This document shows, one piece after another, positions 1 through 7,495 of a stretch of DNA of 24,947 nt (position 1 is the stretch's first letter; every line of letters begins with the position of its first letter). Source of the DNA: CAADGY01 sp900696665 (GTDB lineage Bacteria; Acidobacteriota; Terriglobia; Bryobacterales; Bryobacteraceae). The stretch covers positions 1 through 24,947 of the forward strand of contig JAPSFM010000078.1 of assembly GCA_035063885.1 (NCBI GenBank), given 5' to 3'. The position numbers were made by a program, and so were the translations under genes. Under the pieces are notes generated by a model that did no database searches, was not told where the DNA came from, and worked only from the letters and a program-made list of their open reading frames with translations.

Positions 1-2
1 CC

Positions 3-893
3 GGCCAGATCGGCGGCGCCGAACTCAAGGTGAAGTTTGAAATCACCAGCAAGTCCTTGGACTTTCTTGGCTTCAAGACGCTGAAAGATCTGCTGGCGTC
101 GCTCGGCAAGTCCAGCTTCGGTGCTCACGACACTCGCGACCTGGCCACCGGTATTGAGGCAAGCGGCGCATCGCGGCGCTACGAATTCGGCGACACGATG
201 AACCTGGATGTCAGTGAAACACTTTTCTCCGCCATCAAGCGGGAAGGTGTGAAGGTGCCGCTGGAGCTCGACTATAACGACCTGCACGTGCACCAGGCGG
301 AATACCAGAGCTCGTGCGCCACCGTGCTGATGCTCGATTGCAGCCACAGCATGATTCTGTATGGCGAGGACCGCTTTACTCCCGCCAAGAAAGTCGCTCT
401 GGCGCTGGCGCACCTCATCCGTACACAGTATCCGGGCGATAGCCTGAAATGTGTCCTGTTTCACGATTCCGCTGAGGAGCTTCGTCTCTCCGATCTGGCC
501 CGTGTGCAGGTAGGGCCTTACTACACGAATACGCGCGATGGCCTTATTCTGGCGCAGAGGCTGCTTAGTCAGGAAAAGAAGGACATGAAGCAGATCATCA
601 TGATCACAGACGGGAAGCCTTCCTGCCTGACGCTCGAAGACGGACGCATTTACCGCAATGCCTTTGGTCTGGACCCGCTGGTCATCAGCAGAACGTTGGA
701 AGAAGTGAGCCGCTGCAAGCGGCAGGGCATTCTGATCAATACCTTCATGCTCGCCAGTGACTATGGGCTGGTAAACTTTGTCCAGAGAGTGACGGAGCTG
801 TGCCGCGGTAAGGCCTATTTCACCACGCCTTATACGTTGGGACAGTATCTGCTGATGGACTACATGACCCGCAAAACGCGAACGGTCCATTAA
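3..893 (+). CDS. von Willebrand factor A (VWA) domain protein, 5' end outside window
   Basis: The reading frame is open from the first full codon of the window, so the gene begins upstream; a GTG at position 30 is only an internal start candidate. Counting from that GTG, a VWA metal-ion-dependent adhesion site is visible: DCSHS at residues 103-107 (the DxSxS motif) and ITDG at 192-195. The stretch between them has the alternating strand/helix pattern of the VWA Rossmann-like fold. No signal peptide or membrane segment is visible in the part seen. Soluble bacterial VWA proteins of this kind usually pair with a MoxR/magnesium-chelatase-type AAA+ ATPase encoded just upstream, where they act as adaptors for assembling or inserting metals into partner enzymes. 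That partner would lie outside the window, so the pairing is an inference. The next gene (MFS) follows 30 nt later on the same strand. Confidence 0.85.
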   Translation, partial: GQIGGAELKVKFEITSKSLDFLGFKTLKDLLASLGKSSFGAHDTRDLATGIEASGASRRYEFGDTMNLDVSETLFSAIKREGVKVPLELDYNDLHVHQAEYQSSCATVLMLDCSHSMILYGEDRFTPAKKVALALAHLIRTQYPGDSLKCVLFHDSAEELRLSDLARVQVGPYYTNTRDGLILAQRLLSQEKKDMKQIIMITDGKPSCLTLEDGRIYRNAFGLDPLVISRTLEEVSRCKRQGILINTFMLASDYGLVNFVQRVTELCRGKAYFTTPYTLGQYLLMDYMTRKTRTVH

Positions 894-923
894 GCGGCAC
901 GATACCGTCCCCACGAACAAAGA

Positions 924-2213
924 ATGAGACAGAATACGATGTCGTCCGGCCGCTACAAGTGGTACGTAGTGGCGATGCTGTGGTGTATCTCCTTTTTCAA
1001 TTACGCCGACCGCCAGGCCATTTTCTCCGTTTTCCCCTTGCTTGAAAAAGAAATGGGACTGACGCCCGTGGAACTGGGGCTCCTCGGTTCCTCTTTCGCA
1101 TGGGTCTACGGTCTCAGCGCTCCGTTTGCGGGACTCGTGGTGGATCGCATACGCCGCAAGACGGCCATTCTTATGGGGCTGCATATTTGGAGCATCATTT
1201 GTATGGCCACGGCGTTATCGAAAAATTTCACACACCTGTTCTTCTTCCGCGCGGCCGAAGGGCTTGGCGAGACGGTCTACTATCCCGCCTCTATGTCGAT
1301 GGTCAGCGACTACCACGGTAAGGAGACCCGCTCACGGGCAATGGGGCTGCATCAAACGAGCGTTTATATCGGGACGATCGGCGGTGGATTTTTCGCCGGG
1401 CTGGTGGGCCAATACTACGGCTGGCGGTGGTCGTTCATTGTTTTCGGCGGGCTCGGTATACTGCTGGGCTTCGCCCTGCACGGCCTCCTCAAAGAGCCGC
1501 CGCGAGGCGCTGCGGATTTCGCCGAAGCCGGAGCCGCGGCCAAGATGCCCGCCAAACTGCCACTCAAGGCGTTCCTGAAGCTGATTTGGGGCACTCCGAC
1601 GGTCCTGACTCTAATGACAGCGTTCATGTGCGCCAATTTCGTAGCTGTCGTATTACTGTCCTGGATGCCGAAGTTTCTGTATGAGAAATTCGACATGAGC
1701 CTCGCCATGGCGGGACTGACCGCCACCATATTCGTACAGCTTGCCAGCATGGCCGGCGCCCCGATTGGCGGCATTCTGGCCGACATGTTGCGGCGGCGCT
1801 CTTCTCGTGGACGGATGATCATACAGGCCGTGGGAGTCTTCGGAGGCGCACCGTTTGTCGCACTCTGCGGCCTTACGGAATCTGTCGTCTGGTTGATGGT
1901 CGCGCTCACCGCGTGGGGCCTCTTCAAGGGCCTGTACGATGCGAATATCTTCGCGTCGGTATTCGACGTCATCCGGCCCGAAGTGCGTGGGACCGCAGCC
2001 GGTTTCATGAACACGGTAGGCTGGCTTGCGGGAGGAGGAAGCGCCCCGCTGGTCATTGGAATTATCGCGCAGCGCGAAAGCCTCGGCCTGGCGATCGCGC
2101 TCGCCTCCATTGTCTATATCGCCGCCGGCGCTGCGCTTCTGACGGGCATACTTTTCTTTGTCAACAAAGATGCCGCACGCATGCAGGGGCAGATCCGGAG
2201 CGAGTCCGCATAG
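924..2213 (+). CDS. Major facilitator superfamily (MFS) transporter
   Basis: A 429-residue protein with about 12 hydrophobic segments and the usual length for MFS. Early in the protein, FFNYADRQAIFSVFPLL matches the TM1 region of the anion:cation symporter (ACS) branch, whose members carry sugar acids, hexuronates and similar organic anions. A basic loop after TM2 (VVDRIRRKTA) fits the conserved MFS loop 2-3 motif. A long hydrophilic loop in the middle (about residues 190-210) separates the two six-helix halves. The substrate cannot be read from the sequence. The ATG at 924 has no clear ribosome binding site; the ATG at 939 (giving MSSGRYKWYVV) looks more like the usual N-terminus of such proteins and may be the true start. 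It lies 30 nt after the VWA gene and could be cotranscribed with it. Confidence 0.85.
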   Translation: MRQNTMSSGRYKWYVVAMLWCISFFNYADRQAIFSVFPLLEKEMGLTPVELGLLGSSFAWVYGLSAPFAGLVVDRIRRKTAILMGLHIWSIICMATALSKNFTHLFFFRAAEGLGETVYYPASMSMVSDYHGKETRSRAMGLHQTSVYIGTIGGGFFAGLVGQYYGWRWSFIVFGGLGILLGFALHGLLKEPPRGAADFAEAGAAAKMPAKLPLKAFLKLIWGTPTVLTLMTAFMCANFVAVVLLSWMPKFLYEKFDMSLAMAGLTATIFVQLASMAGAPIGGILADMLRRRSSRGRMIIQAVGVFGGAPFVALCGLTESVVWLMVALTAWGLFKGLYDANIFASVFDVIRPEVRGTAAGFMNTVGWLAGGGSAPLVIGIIAQRESLGLAIALASIVYIAAGAALLTGILFFVNKDAARMQGQIRSESA

Positions 2214-2254
2214 ATAGTCCGCGCATCCATACTCTCCGGTCATAGGAGGCGACT

Positions 2255-2323
2255 ATGCTCACGCTCCTCGCGTATGGTTCGACCATATTGCTGGCGCCCG
2301 GGATCATCGCAATCGGTCTGTGA
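2255..2323 (+). CDS. 22-codon hydrophobic mini-ORF with strong ribosome binding site (possibly a TGA-truncated small membrane protein)
   Basis: An ATG at 2255 is preceded by AGGAGG at 2244-2249 with 5-nt spacing, the strongest Shine-Dalgarno site in this part of the window. It opens a 22-residue peptide, MLTLLAYGSTILLAPGIIAI followed by GL, which is hydrophobic enough for one membrane helix. The TGA at 2321-2323 is followed in the same frame by Phe-Phe-Phe-Ala-Leu-Asn, so a TGG-to-TGA change may have cut a longer membrane segment. The frame then stays open into the decayed YCII gene that starts at 2411. This may be a real small protein, a leader peptide, or debris. No homologue is recognised. 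Confidence 0.3.
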   Translation: MLTLLAYGSTILLAPGIIAIGL

Positions 2324-2410
2324 TTCTTCTTTGCACTCAATGTGCCGGCATCGAGCCGGGCTGTCGATTCCGGATGGGTCCGTTCGACAATAGGAGCGAG
2401 GAGCGAATCA

Positions 2411-2624
2411 ATGCGATTCATGATCTTTGTGAAGGCGACCGCGGATTCGGAGGCCGGCAAGCTGCCCGGCCGGTAACTGCTGGAGGCAATGATTAAGTAC
2501 AACGAGGAACTGGCCAAGGCCGGTATCCTTCAGCGGCGAGGGACTCCAGCCGGGCAGCAAGGGCGCGCGCGTGCGCTTCTCCGGCGACAAGCGCATCGTC
2601 ATTGACGGCCCATTCGCCGGGACC
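2411..2624 (+). pseudogene. Broken YCII-family (DGPF domain) protein gene
   Basis: An ATG at 2411 follows a purine-rich GAGGAG site and gives MRFMIFVKATADSEAGKLP, the typical opening of YCII-related proteins (small ferredoxin-fold proteins often found beside ECF41-type sigma factors). TAA at 2474 stops the frame after 21 codons. Beyond it the same frame resumes recognisable sequence (LLEAMIKYNEELAKAGIL). After about 2530 the homology moves to another frame, SGEGLQPGSKGARVRFSG and then IVIDGPFA. The frame change is what a 2-nt deletion would give (CTTCTC to CTTC at about 2528-2531). After the DGPFA motif near 2618 the rest of the domain (normally to about 115-140 residues) is absent. With a nonsense codon, a frameshift and a lost C-terminus, the gene is almost certainly dead. 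Confidence 0.75.
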
Positions 2625-2694
2625 ATGTCATTTCGATTTGCACCGCGTGTGCCGCGAATGGGAAACGGCCTGGGCGGCGATCCAGAATCAGAAT

Positions 2695-2997
2695 CTACCA
2701 GGAAAGACCGAGCGGCGTCCAGGCCCTGCTGATGTAGTCGGCTGCGGTGAAACCCAGAAGAATCGCGAGCCAGAACAGGCTGGCCGCGATAAAGATCTTA
2801 GTCAAAGGGCTGCTCCAGCGCACATGCATGAAGAACAGCACAACCAGCGTCGCCTTTATCCCGGCGATAGCCAGCGCCACAACGACGTTGAATCGCCCGA
2901 GATCGACCAGCGCGACGCCCACCGTGATCAGCGTAAAGATCAGCAGCGTCATGAAAATCACGAAGTACGTTCTTATCGGTACGATGTGATCGCTCAT
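2695..2997 (-). CDS. coxD: Cytochrome c oxidase subunit IV (CoxD/CtaF-like, prokaryotic type)
   Basis: A 100-residue protein with three predicted membrane helices (about residues 10-30, 38-58 and 68-88). It includes the IKATLVVLFFMHVRWSSPL segment characteristic of the small prokaryotic subunit IV (COX4_pro/CyoD-like family). It is a structural and assembly subunit of haem-copper oxidases with no cofactor ligands. The ATG at 2997 overlaps the TGA of subunit III by 4 nt, which fixes the start and implies translational coupling; a longer frame upstream is only read-through inside the subunit III gene. It is the last gene of the respiratory operon. I see no hairpin plus U-tract between its stop and the decayed YCII gene, so the operon terminator is not identified. 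Confidence 0.9.
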   Translation of the reverse strand: MSDHIVPIRTYFVIFMTLLIFTLITVGVALVDLGRFNVVVALAIAGIKATLVVLFFMHVRWSSPLTKIFIAASLFWLAILLGFTAADYISRAWTPLGLSW

Positions 2998-3671
2998 TTT
3001 TCGTGGTGCCCCACCAGGTACAACAACGGAAACAGAAAAATCCAAACAATATCGACGAAGTGCCAGTAGAGTCCCGTTATTTCTATATGCTTGTTCTGCG
3101 GATGGAATCCCCTCCACCACGCATAAAATGTAAGCACCGCCAGAATACCGACACCAATGATCATGTGTATCGCGTGGAGGCCGGTCATGGCGAAGTAGAA
3201 GGAATAGAACACTTCCGTTTCGCGGGCACTGTTCCCCTCGAAATGGAAGTTCGGTCCGGGAACCAGGTTTTCCACAAACTTGTGGTGATACTCGTAAGCC
3301 TTTATGCCCAAGAAGCCACAGCCGAGCACCATGGTGGCGATCAGACAAATGATTAATGCACGGCGCCGGCCCAGCGCGGCGGCGTGAACGGCCATCGCCA
3401 TGGTAAGACTACTTCCGATCAGCACACCGGTGTTGATGGTTCCCATCAGAAGATCCAGATGATTGCTGGCGGCGGCGAAGGCTTCGTGATATTGGGACCG
3501 GTAGATCGAATAACCGGTGAACATCCCGCCAAAGAACATTACTTCGGTCGCCAGGAACAACCACATTCCGAGCGTATCGGCCTCGTGCTGCTGGGCGATA
3601 TCGTCAAACTGGTGCTTTAGGGGCCCGTGCACGTGCTCCTGCAGTGCCGGTACGGTCGCAGTGTCAGACAT
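2994..3671 (-). CDS. coxC: Cytochrome c oxidase subunit III
   Basis: A 225-residue haem-copper oxidase subunit III with about five membrane helices, the short bacterial form. Recognisable segments include LGMWLFLATEVMFFGGMF near residues 34-51, the MTGLHAIHMIIG helix, and the C-terminal ITGLYWHFVDIVWIFLFPLLYL signature. Subunit III carries no redox centre; it binds lipid and stabilises subunit I. The ATG at 3671 overlaps the end of coxA by 8 nt, and the TGA overlaps the ATG of coxD by 4 nt, so the three genes are tightly coupled. Confidence 0.95.
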   Translation of the reverse strand: MSDTATVPALQEHVHGPLKHQFDDIAQQHEADTLGMWLFLATEVMFFGGMFTGYSIYRSQYHEAFAAASNHLDLLMGTINTGVLIGSSLTMAMAVHAAALGRRRALIICLIATMVLGCGFLGIKAYEYHHKFVENLVPGPNFHFEGNSARETEVFYSFYFAMTGLHAIHMIIGVGILAVLTFYAWWRGFHPQNKHIEITGLYWHFVDIVWIFLFPLLYLVGHHEK

Positions 3672-5292
3672 GTTCTGGCGCCTCGTGCGAATAGGTATAG
3701 GCCTCTTCGGTAACGACCGGTGTCACTGTAAAGTTCTCAGTCGGGGGCGGCGAAGGCGTCTGCCACTCCAGGCTGGTGGCGCCCCATGGATTGGATGAAG
3801 CCCGCTCACCATAGCGCATCGACCAGAACAGATATACCAGAGGTATCAGGTAGCCGACCCCAAGGATGGTGGCTCCGGCCGAGGACATTACATTCAACAC
3901 CTGAAACTCTTCAGGATAGGCGTAATAGCGCCGTGGCATACCGAGATAACCCAGGATGAACTGCGGGAAAAACGTCAGGTTAAAGCCGACAAACAGAACC
4001 AGAGCGGAGAATTTGGCCCAACCCTCCGGATACATCCTGCCGGTCATTTTCGGCCACCAGTAGTGCAGGCCGCCCATATAGGCCATCACCGTCCCACCGA
4101 CCATGATGTAGTGGAAGTGCGCAATGATGAAATACGTATCGTGCACATGAAGGTCGATGGCCATGGTTGCGACGAACAGACCGGTGAGGCCCCCGATGGT
4201 GAACAGGCCGATGAATCCGAAAGCGTACAGCATCGGTGTATCGTAGGAGATCGATCCCCTGTAAAGCGTCGCGGTCCAGTTGAAAACCTTGATCGCGGAC
4301 GGCACGGCCACCATGAAACTCAACAACGAAAAGATCATTCCGGCGTACACGGACTGGCCGCTGACAAAAAGGTGGTGCCCCCACACGAGAAAGCTCAAAA
4401 TGGCAATGGCCACGCTCGAAAGCGCGACAAAGCTATAGCCGAAGATCCGCTTGCGCGAGAAGCACGTAATCAGTTCGCTCACCACACCCATTGCCGGCAG
4501 CACCATGATATACACCGCGGGGTGCGAATAGAACCAGAAGAGATGTTGAAACAGGATCGGATCGCCGCCCAGCGCCGGATCAAAGATCCCCAGCTTGAGC
4601 GTGCGTTCGGCGCCGACCAGCAGCAGCGTAATGGCTATCACCGGAGTGCCCAGCATGATGATGATAGCGGTAGCGTAGTGAGACCAGATGAAGAGGGGCA
4701 TCCGGAACCACGTCAATCCGGGTGCGCGCATGGTGTGGATGGTGACAATGAAATTGAGGCCGGTCAGGATGGATGAAAAGCCTGCAATAAAGATTCCTAC
4801 CGCCATCAGTGTGACGTAAGTATTCGAGTAAGTGGTGCTGTAAGGCGTGTAGAACGTCCAGCCGGTATCGACTCCGCCCATGACCGCGGCTGAAATCGAG
4901 ATGACGGCGCCGATGGTCAACACATACCAGCTCAATAGGTTGATTCGTGGAAACGCCATATCCCGCGCGCCTATCATCATGGGAACCAGAAAGTTTCCCA
5001 GTGTGGCGGGGATGGACGGCACCAGGAAGAAGAACACCATGATGATGCCGTGCAACGTGAACATCTTGTTGTATGTGTCGGGCGTCATCAGGTCGCCCTG
5101 CGGCGTGGCCAGCTCCAGGCGGATCATGACCGCAAACGCTCCGCCCAGAAAGAACAGGATGGTGATGGTGACCAGGTACAGAAGAGCGATGCGCTTGTGA
5201 TCCGTCGTCAGCAGCCAGGATTTGACGCCGTAGCTGGCATTCAGATAATTACGTGGCGCCTCCACTACGGGCTCTACCGGTACCGTACTCAT
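3664..5292 (-). CDS. coxA: Cytochrome c oxidase subunit I, A2-type haem-copper oxidase
   Basis: A 542-residue catalytic subunit with 12 or more membrane helices that reduces O2 to water. Expected haem and CuB ligands are present: His81 (TLHG, low-spin haem), His257 with Tyr261 (HPAVY, CuB and the cross-linked Tyr), His306-His307 (WGHH, CuB), and His392 and His394 (AHFHY, the two haems). Lys335 in PSAIKVFNW marks the K proton channel and Asp111 the D-channel entrance. In place of the glutamate of the usual GHPEVY motif the protein has YSHPAVY (Tyr255-Ser256), the mark of A2-type (caa3-like) oxidases. The start MSTVPVEP at 5292 overlaps the coxB stop by 4 nt. The hydrophilic C-terminal tail after the last helix is rich in Pro and Glu. 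Confidence 0.97.
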   Translation of the reverse strand: MSTVPVEPVVEAPRNYLNASYGVKSWLLTTDHKRIALLYLVTITILFFLGGAFAVMIRLELATPQGDLMTPDTYNKMFTLHGIIMVFFFLVPSIPATLGNFLVPMMIGARDMAFPRINLLSWYVLTIGAVISISAAVMGGVDTGWTFYTPYSTTYSNTYVTLMAVGIFIAGFSSILTGLNFIVTIHTMRAPGLTWFRMPLFIWSHYATAIIIMLGTPVIAITLLLVGAERTLKLGIFDPALGGDPILFQHLFWFYSHPAVYIMVLPAMGVVSELITCFSRKRIFGYSFVALSSVAIAILSFLVWGHHLFVSGQSVYAGMIFSLLSFMVAVPSAIKVFNWTATLYRGSISYDTPMLYAFGFIGLFTIGGLTGLFVATMAIDLHVHDTYFIIAHFHYIMVGGTVMAYMGGLHYWWPKMTGRMYPEGWAKFSALVLFVGFNLTFFPQFILGYLGMPRRYYAYPEEFQVLNVMSSAGATILGVGYLIPLVYLFWSMRYGERASSNPWGATSLEWQTPSPPPTENFTVTPVVTEEAYTYSHEAPEHV

Positions 5293-6251
5293 TTCTTTGT
5301 TGCCTCCACTTCTTCGCCACCTTCAACACCCAGCGACTTTATGTACGCGATGATCTGCAGCAGACTTTCTTCATTGATCTGACCCTGGAAGGTGGGCATG
5401 ATCGGCTCAAAGCCAGCGACAATTTTGGCCCGGGGATTCAGAATGGATTCCCGCAGGTAGGAATCGTCGGCAGTAACCTGCTCGCCGCCTCTCAGTAATA
5501 CCTGCCTGCCGTAAAGACCCCGCACCGAAGGACAGCGTCCGGCGGTCTCCATCGTATGGCAACTCGCACAGCCATACTGCTGGAAGAGCTTTTCTCCGCG
5601 CGTTGCCATGGAGCCTTCACCCCCTCCGCCGCTGAGCCACTGTTCGTATTCATGCCTCTCCATGGCGTAGACCCAGCCAATCATCCCGGAATGCTCCGTC
5701 CCGCAGTACTCGGCGCAGAACAGATGGTATTTTCCAGGCTTAGTGGCCTGGAACCACACACGGTTCAGGCGGCCCGGAACCACGTCTTTCTTGATCCGGA
5801 ATGCCGGAACATAGAAGCTGTGAATCACGTCCTCGCTCGCCAGGGTCAGATTCACAGGTACCCCGATGGGCACATGCAGTTCGTTGATCTCGCGCGGCCC
5901 CGATGGATGCTGAATTTTCCACATCCATTGTTTACCAGTGATGAATACCTCCATACCACCTTTCGGACTGGTCTGGCTGTGAAAATACAGATACGTCCCC
6001 CATGTGAAGAACGAAAGCATGACCAGGAACGGGATGACAGACCAAAGGATCTCGAGCCGCAACGAACCGAGCACCGGAGCGGGAACTTCCCCCGGCTCCC
6101 GCCGCCGGTACCGGATGGCGAAGTACCCGATGGCCAGAAAGATCAGAAGCGTCATAATTGTGCTGACGGTGGTCAGCCACAAATAGAGCGCGTCTACCGC
6201 ATCGGATATCGACGATGCGCTATCAGGGAAGAACCGGAAAAGTTCTCGCAT
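5289..6251 (-). CDS. coxB: Cytochrome c oxidase subunit II with fused cytochrome c domain (caa3 type)
   Basis: A 320-residue protein. Two membrane helices (about 22-47 and 69-90) are followed by a periplasmic cupredoxin domain with a complete CuA site: His144, Cys179, Glu181, Cys183, His187 and Met190. A Gly-rich linker (about 208-213) leads to a fused C-terminal cytochrome c domain with the haem motif CASCH at 228-232 and probable axial Met285 in EPIMPTF. Electrons pass from this haem through CuA to subunit I. The fused haem makes the oxidase caa3-like, so a separate soluble cytochrome c may not be needed and electrons may come directly from the alternative complex III encoded upstream. There is no cleavable signal peptide; the N-terminus resembles that of other acidobacterial CoxB proteins. 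The start overlaps the end of the SCO gene by 29 nt. Confidence 0.96.
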   Translation of the reverse strand: MRELFRFFPDSASSISDAVDALYLWLTTVSTIMTLLIFLAIGYFAIRYRRREPGEVPAPVLGSLRLEILWSVIPFLVMLSFFTWGTYLYFHSQTSPKGGMEVFITGKQWMWKIQHPSGPREINELHVPIGVPVNLTLASEDVIHSFYVPAFRIKKDVVPGRLNRVWFQATKPGKYHLFCAEYCGTEHSGMIGWVYAMERHEYEQWLSGGGGEGSMATRGEKLFQQYGCASCHTMETAGRCPSVRGLYGRQVLLRGGEQVTADDSYLRESILNPRAKIVAGFEPIMPTFQGQINEESLLQIIAYIKSLGVEGGEEVEATKK

Positions 6252-7044
6252 TCTCCAATTTCCTGCGCCGGTTGCGGCGAGATAACATTACCAACATCAG
6301 GATGAGCCCCACGATGGTCAGCCCACCAGCGATCCGAATCGTGTTCATGATGATCAGACCGTATTTTCCCGTCTCGGGATCGTAATGGTAGCAGTACAAC
6401 AGCAGTTGATCGACGGGAGAGCCGATCCGGTTATTCGAAGCCTGCATCAGCCCGAACTTGACGTCGCGCGGGGGAAACTCGATCCCGTAGAAGTAATGGG
6501 AGAGCCTGCCTTCGGGCGTGACAATCATGATCCCGCTGGCGTGCACGTACTGGCCGCTCTTCTCATCGAACCGGTAGTGGAACCCAACCGCATCCGCCAA
6601 CTTGCGAATGTTCTCCTCGCTGCCGGTGAGAAAATGCCAGCCGTTCCGGACGCCCTCGCGTCCATAACGCCTGCTATAGGCTTCCTTCTTCGCCGCCGCG
6701 AGTTCCGGCCCCTCCCGCGGATTGAAACTGACGTTGAGCACATCGTACTCTTTGCCGATGTCCAGATTCACTGCGCGAAGACTTCGCAGCATTCCATTCA
6801 ACGTGAGATTGCATAACATCGGACATTCGTAATAAACCAGCCCCAGCACGACCGGTTTTTTTCCGAAGTAGTCTCCCAGCCGGACGTTTCTGCCATATTC
6901 GTCCTTGAACATCGCATCCAGCGGGACTTGCTGATTCAATTTCTGATCGATGCCGATTCCACGCAGTTGCTGCGGTACCTCATTGGATGAGGTATTGGCC
7001 AGCAGAACTGTACAAAAGGTGACTGCGATTACCAGACACTTCAC
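6223..7044 (-). CDS. SCO1/SenC-family copper chaperone for cytochrome oxidase
   Basis: A thioredoxin-fold protein of the SCO1/SenC/PrrC family, which delivers copper to the CuA site of subunit II. Counting from a GTG at 7044 (273 residues), it has an N-terminal signal sequence (KCLVIAVTFCTVLLA), the copper-binding motif CPMLC at 74-78, the distal His168 in YVHASG, and a C-terminal membrane helix (about 238-258) followed by an Arg-rich tail. The C-terminal anchor is a feature of some acidobacterial and planctomycete-like members. The frame stays open up to 7146 inside the preceding gene, but the 7044 start gives a normal signal peptide, has a GAGG site about 8 nt upstream, and leaves a 10-nt gap after the upstream stop, so I prefer it. 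GTG at 7053 is an alternative. Its place just before coxB fits CuA assembly. Confidence 0.9.
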   Translation of the reverse strand: MKCLVIAVTFCTVLLANTSSNEVPQQLRGIGIDQKLNQQVPLDAMFKDEYGRNVRLGDYFGKKPVVLGLVYYECPMLCNLTLNGMLRSLRAVNLDIGKEYDVLNVSFNPREGPELAAAKKEAYSRRYGREGVRNGWHFLTGSEENIRKLADAVGFHYRFDEKSGQYVHASGIMIVTPEGRLSHYFYGIEFPPRDVKFGLMQASNNRIGSPVDQLLLYCYHYDPETGKYGLIIMNTIRIAGGLTIVGLILMLVMLSRRNRRRKLENARTFPVLP

Positions 7045-7054
7045 TTCCACCACC

Positions 7055-7495
7055 TCAACGCTTAACTCGCGGCGGCGCCGGCGCGGGGATTTCGAACTCC
7101 GGCCCGCCTGCGCCCAAAGTCTTGGGGATACCCCGTTCCGCGACAATCTCCATCGCGCGGTCGATCGGAATCCGGACCACGCCCGCAGACCGGTCCACCC
7201 AGCCGTATCGATTCAGGATATTGTCCTGAAAAGCATTCAAACGCTCCATATCCACGGATGGCCTAACCTGCAACCTTGGCTCCGGCGGCGGCTGGAACGG
7301 AACTTCCAAGGCCGAGGTGGGCGCGGGCTCGGGTTGTACCCGTTCCAACAAGCCGAATAGAAACGCAAGGAACGCGAGAACCAGAACACACACGGCCGCC
7401 AGTCCGATACCGAAAATGACGATCGCCCGGATATTGACGTCCTTCGTCTCATGCCGAACCTCGAGATGATCCGTCCCCGTGTGATCAGTGGGCAT
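7055..7495 (-). CDS. Small single-helix membrane protein of unknown function in the ACIII-oxidase operon
   Basis: A 146-residue protein with a short hydrophilic N-terminus, one membrane helix at about 24-49 (AIVIFGIGLAAVCVLVLAFL), a Pro/Glu-rich linker, and a small conserved-looking domain. That domain contains MERLNAFQDNILNRYGWVDR and then GVVRIPIDRAMEIVAERGIP, followed by a Pro/Ala-rich tail. I recall such proteins only as conserved hypotheticals beside SCO and ACIII genes. No cofactor-binding motif is visible. The ATG at 7495 overlaps the actF stop by 11 nt and has a GGGGAG site 7 nt upstream. It lies between actF and the SCO gene, so roles in ACIII assembly, as an accessory ACIII subunit, or in coupling ACIII to the oxidase are all possible; none can be shown from sequence. 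Confidence 0.85.
   Translation of the reverse strand: MPTDHTGTDHLEVRHETKDVNIRAIVIFGIGLAAVCVLVLAFLAFLFGLLERVQPEPAPTSALEVPFQPPPEPRLQVRPSVDMERLNAFQDNILNRYGWVDRSAGVVRIPIDRAMEIVAERGIPKTLGAGGPEFEIPAPAPPRVKR

Noticed and set aside
1415..2243. Two long minus-strand frames (1415-2110 and 1653-2243)
   Set aside because: They are shadows of the MFS transporter gene, with low-complexity antisense composition and no motifs.
2998..3348. An upstream extension of the CoxD reading frame
   Set aside because: It is out-of-frame sequence within coxC; the 4-nt overlap start at 2997 gives the normal 100-residue subunit.
7045..7146. An N-terminal extension of the SCO protein
   Set aside because: It lies inside the preceding gene, is Arg-rich, and would bury the signal peptide.
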